A program made the translations under genes and the position numbers. The notes beneath the pieces were generated by a model. It saw nothing but the letters and a program-made list of their open reading frames with translations, was not told where the DNA came from and ran no database searches. 64,000 bases of DNA from Fimenecus sp052169395 (GTDB lineage Bacteria > Bacillota > Clostridia > Oscillospirales > Acutalibacteraceae): NCBI GenBank assembly GCA_052169395.1, contig JBQNCN010000002.1:62001-126000 (forward strand). The letters are read 5' to 3'. Of the stretch, positions 62,213 to 64,000 are shown one piece after another. Position 1 is the stretch's first letter. Each line of letters begins with the position of its first letter.

Positions 62213-62572
62213 TTAAACGTCGTTTTTCATTCCGTCAACATAGACATCCACACGCTTTACGGAAAGTCCCGTGGCATTTTCAACGGTATATGAAACCTTA
62301 TTGGTTACGGAATCGACAATAGTTCTTATATTTACGCCGTAATTTATTATGATGTGAATTCCCAGTACCAGTTCACGACCTTCATACTTTACCTCGACAC
62401 CGCTCGCCTTATCTCTGCCGCCTGTGAAAAGTTTTAAAATTGATTTTACGGAGGTTCCTCCCGATGACATTCCGGCAATCCCGAACGCTTCGGTTACGGC
62501 TCTGCCGACAAGCTCTGAAAAATACTTTTGATTTATTTCAATTTCACCAAGATAATTTTCAATCTTTATCAT
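62213..62572 (-). CDS. Asp23/Gls24 family envelope-stress protein (YloU-like)
   Basis: 119 residues of the Asp23 domain: GEIEINQKYFSELVGRAV, GIAGMSS and VDVYVDGMK. These cytoplasmic proteins are abundant near the membrane and linked to envelope homeostasis. Start taken as ATG 62572 with GAGGTG upstream; ATG 62584 overlaps the upstream gene's stop and has no site. Fixed neighbour of fakA. Confidence 0.9.
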   Translation of the reverse strand: MIKIENYLGEIEINQKYFSELVGRAVTEAFGIAGMSSGGTSVKSILKLFTGGRDKASGVEVKYEGRELVLGIHIIINYGVNIRTIVDSVTNKVSYTVENATGLSVKRVDVYVDGMKNDV

Positions 62573-62580
62573 ATCACACC

Positions 62581-64000
62581 TCATTTGTTTTTTATTGTGG
62601 TATTTGTCAAATCCAGATATACAAATTTATCTGAATAATCCTTTGAAAAATTATATCCGCTTCTATAATACAGCCTATCGGTTAAACTTACAAGCGGAAT
62701 AAACGGCATATCCGAAAAAAACATATTCATATATTCCGAAAGTTCCACTCTGCCGCCTAAAAAGTCATAATATTTTTTAACACAGTCAAGTTCCTTATCC
62801 ACTCCAAAACTTGCCGCACCGAAATAGAAGGGAGTCAAATCCATATTATCGCTCATTTTAACGGAACCTATATAAATATCGAATGCTCCCGCCGCAAGCG
62901 CCTGATTGTATTTATCCGCTGAAAGCTCGGTTACCCACGCCTTAACATCACCGGCTGCAAGCTGCTCGGAAACAAGTCTTGCGGTCTGCACGGCATTTTT
63001 ATCATCCGAATTCACAAGAATTGAAAAAGCAAGTGATGAATTTCCATAGGTTAAAGCACCTCTTGAGTTCTTTTTGTTATAGCCTGAATCCGACAGAATT
63101 TTTGCCGCCTTTTGCAATTCTATGCTCTTGCCTTCTTCAAAAAGATTCATTCCCCTGAAACTCGGAAGAAAAGGAGTCGAACAGGACAGTGCATTTCCCG
63201 CAAACGCCCTTTCACAAAGTGCCGTTCTACCGCAAAGATAGTAAAGCGCCGTTCTTACCGCCGCATTTGAAAGAGCGGGATTTGACGAATTTATTCCCAT
63301 AAAATATACGGTTCCGTTGGATAAATCCGTACCTACACCTCTGAACTCACCGCTGCCTATACCGAAATATGCGTCTATATTACCTATTTCAATAGCGGAA
63401 AGCACATAATTATAATCAGTTATATTAAAAAGCCTTATGGTTTCAAGAGTTTCTCCGTCACTGTTTTTGTCCGAAAGTTTAAGCTCGGTTCGACTTGTAA
63501 AAAGATATTTCCCCGATCCTATCGGCGCCTTATCTCTTTCCTCGGCGGTTTCTGCACGAACAATGGGAAAGGTAAGTACATTTTTCAAATATTTGTCGGG
63601 ATGTGTAAGATGAAAAATCGCTTTTGAAGTTGTGCCGTCACAAGAGTTTATATTAGAAAGGCTCGATGCGTAAAGCGGTGATGCCTTGGCTTTTCTGAAA
63701 CTGTATGCAACATCATAACCCGTAATTTTTTTACCGTTGGAAAAGCTTTTATCCAAAAGCTCCACACTTGCCTTGCCGTCTTCAATCACAACATTTCCCG
63801 CAAGCACCGCCTCTTCGGTATAATCCTGTTTTACAACAAAAAGACTTTCATAAAGCAAGGGAAAAAGCAACTTATGTACCTGAGAAGTCGCCATAAACGG
63901 ATTTATGCTGTCCTGTTCGGAATATGGCAAAGCCATCTCTTTTAACGGCAGCTCACTCTGCTTTTCTTTAATGCTCACCTTAATTGTGGACGGCTTGGTT
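62581..64000 (-). CDS. solute-binding protein family 5 (OppA-like), partial (5' end beyond the window)
   Basis: At least 472 residues of a periplasmic-binding-protein family 5 domain: NPFMATSQVHKLLFPLLYESL, FSNGKKITGYDVAYSFRKA, FPIVRAE...IGSGKYLF and YNKKNSRGALTYG...ILVNSDDK. The frame stays open to base 64000 above the GTG at 63978, and no signal peptide or lipobox has yet appeared, so the true start is outside. Unusually, no permease or ATPase gene follows; the next genes are asp23 and fakA. Probably a cell-surface lipoprotein for peptides or similar ligands; the ligand is unknown. Confidence 0.8.
   Translation of the reverse strand, partial: TKPSTIKVSIKEKQSELPLKEMALPYSEQDSINPFMATSQVHKLLFPLLYESLFVVKQDYTEEAVLAGNVVIEDGKASVELLDKSFSNGKKITGYDVAYSFRKAKASPLYASSLSNINSCDGTTSKAIFHLTHPDKYLKNVLTFPIVRAETAEERDKAPIGSGKYLFTSRTELKLSDKNSDGETLETIRLFNITDYNYVLSAIEIGNIDAYFGIGSGEFRGVGTDLSNGTVYFMGINSSNPALSNAAVRTALYYLCGRTALCERAFAGNALSCSTPFLPSFRGMNLFEEGKSIELQKAAKILSDSGYNKKNSRGALTYGNSSLAFSILVNSDDKNAVQTARLVSEQLAAGDVKAWVTELSADKYNQALAAGAFDIYIGSVKMSDNMDLTPFYFGAASFGVDKELDCVKKYYDFLGGRVELSEYMNMFFSDMPFIPLVSLTDRLYYRSGYNFSKDYSDKFVYLDLTNTTIKNK

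Overview
The window looks like a core-genome segment of a low-GC, Gram-positive anaerobe of the class Clostridia. Genus cannot be read from it. The indicators are strong AGGAGG-type ribosome binding sites, U-rich intrinsic terminators, ferredoxin, pyruvate phosphate dikinase, Mini-RNase III, a LexA box of the Bacillus/Clostridium type (CGAAC-N4-GTTCG), FakA/Asp23 and mreBCD. No insertion sequence, phage or CRISPR array was seen.

Layout. 1-7.8 kb (minus): the start of nagA, an undescribed 50-residue acidic peptide, a 1,843-residue secreted protein whose leader holds a GC-rich structured-RNA candidate, and ung. 8-16.9 kb (minus): an eight-gene type IV pilus operon transcribed from one good promoter (pilP-like, a LysM/secretin-N-domain protein, pilT, pilC, pilM, pilN, pilO-like, pilB). 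17-25.5 kb: glycogen phosphorylase, a CDF transporter, a membrane-anchored phosphoesterase and a 994-residue surface protein with three C-terminal DUF5648 repeats. 25.6-33.5 kb (minus): metA, hemW, a patatin-like phospholipase, rarA, lepA, mrnC and obg. 33.6-46.3 kb (mostly plus): an SOS-controlled small membrane protein, two unknown membrane-anchored proteins, a PLP decarboxylase-fold gene (minus), rpmH-rnpA-yidD-yidC-jag, two type IV pilins, YfhO with a free-standing FakA-like domain, tRNA-Gly(CCC) and a secreted protein. 46.3-52 kb (minus): mgsA, a MinD-like protein with a damaged P-loop, a class B PBP and mreD-mreC-mreB. 52.2-64 kb: an FAD oxidoreductase with an attenuator-like leader, ferredoxin, a bacteriocin-like cassette, ppdK, a DUF4234 protein, fakA, an Asp23 protein and a truncated solute-binding protein gene.

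How the genes fit together. The pilus operon and the two pilins 23 kb away make a nearly complete type IV pilus system; only a prepilin peptidase is missing. The PilQ counterpart keeps periplasmic N-domains but has no outer-membrane barrel and carries a LysM domain, which fits a single-membrane cell. mreBCD, the PBP and the MinD-like gene form a cell-shape operon. obg-mrnC-lepA and rpmH-rnpA-yidD-yidC-jag are translation and membrane-insertion housekeeping groups.

Best candidates for something new: (1) 54.17-55.74 kb, a DUF2599 (enterocin O16/EF_1097-like) secreted proprotein with four cysteines, a divergent membrane-anchored thioredoxin-like protein and a small three-helix membrane protein, with mirror-image promoters embedded in an 11-bp inverted repeat; (2) 33.68-34.00 kb, an 83-residue single-span membrane protein under a consensus promoter with two LexA boxes, a candidate SOS division inhibitor; (3) the barrel-less LysM-secretin; (4) the MinD-like protein with Gln in place of the P-loop lysine; (5) the structured leader at about 6.72-6.89 kb.
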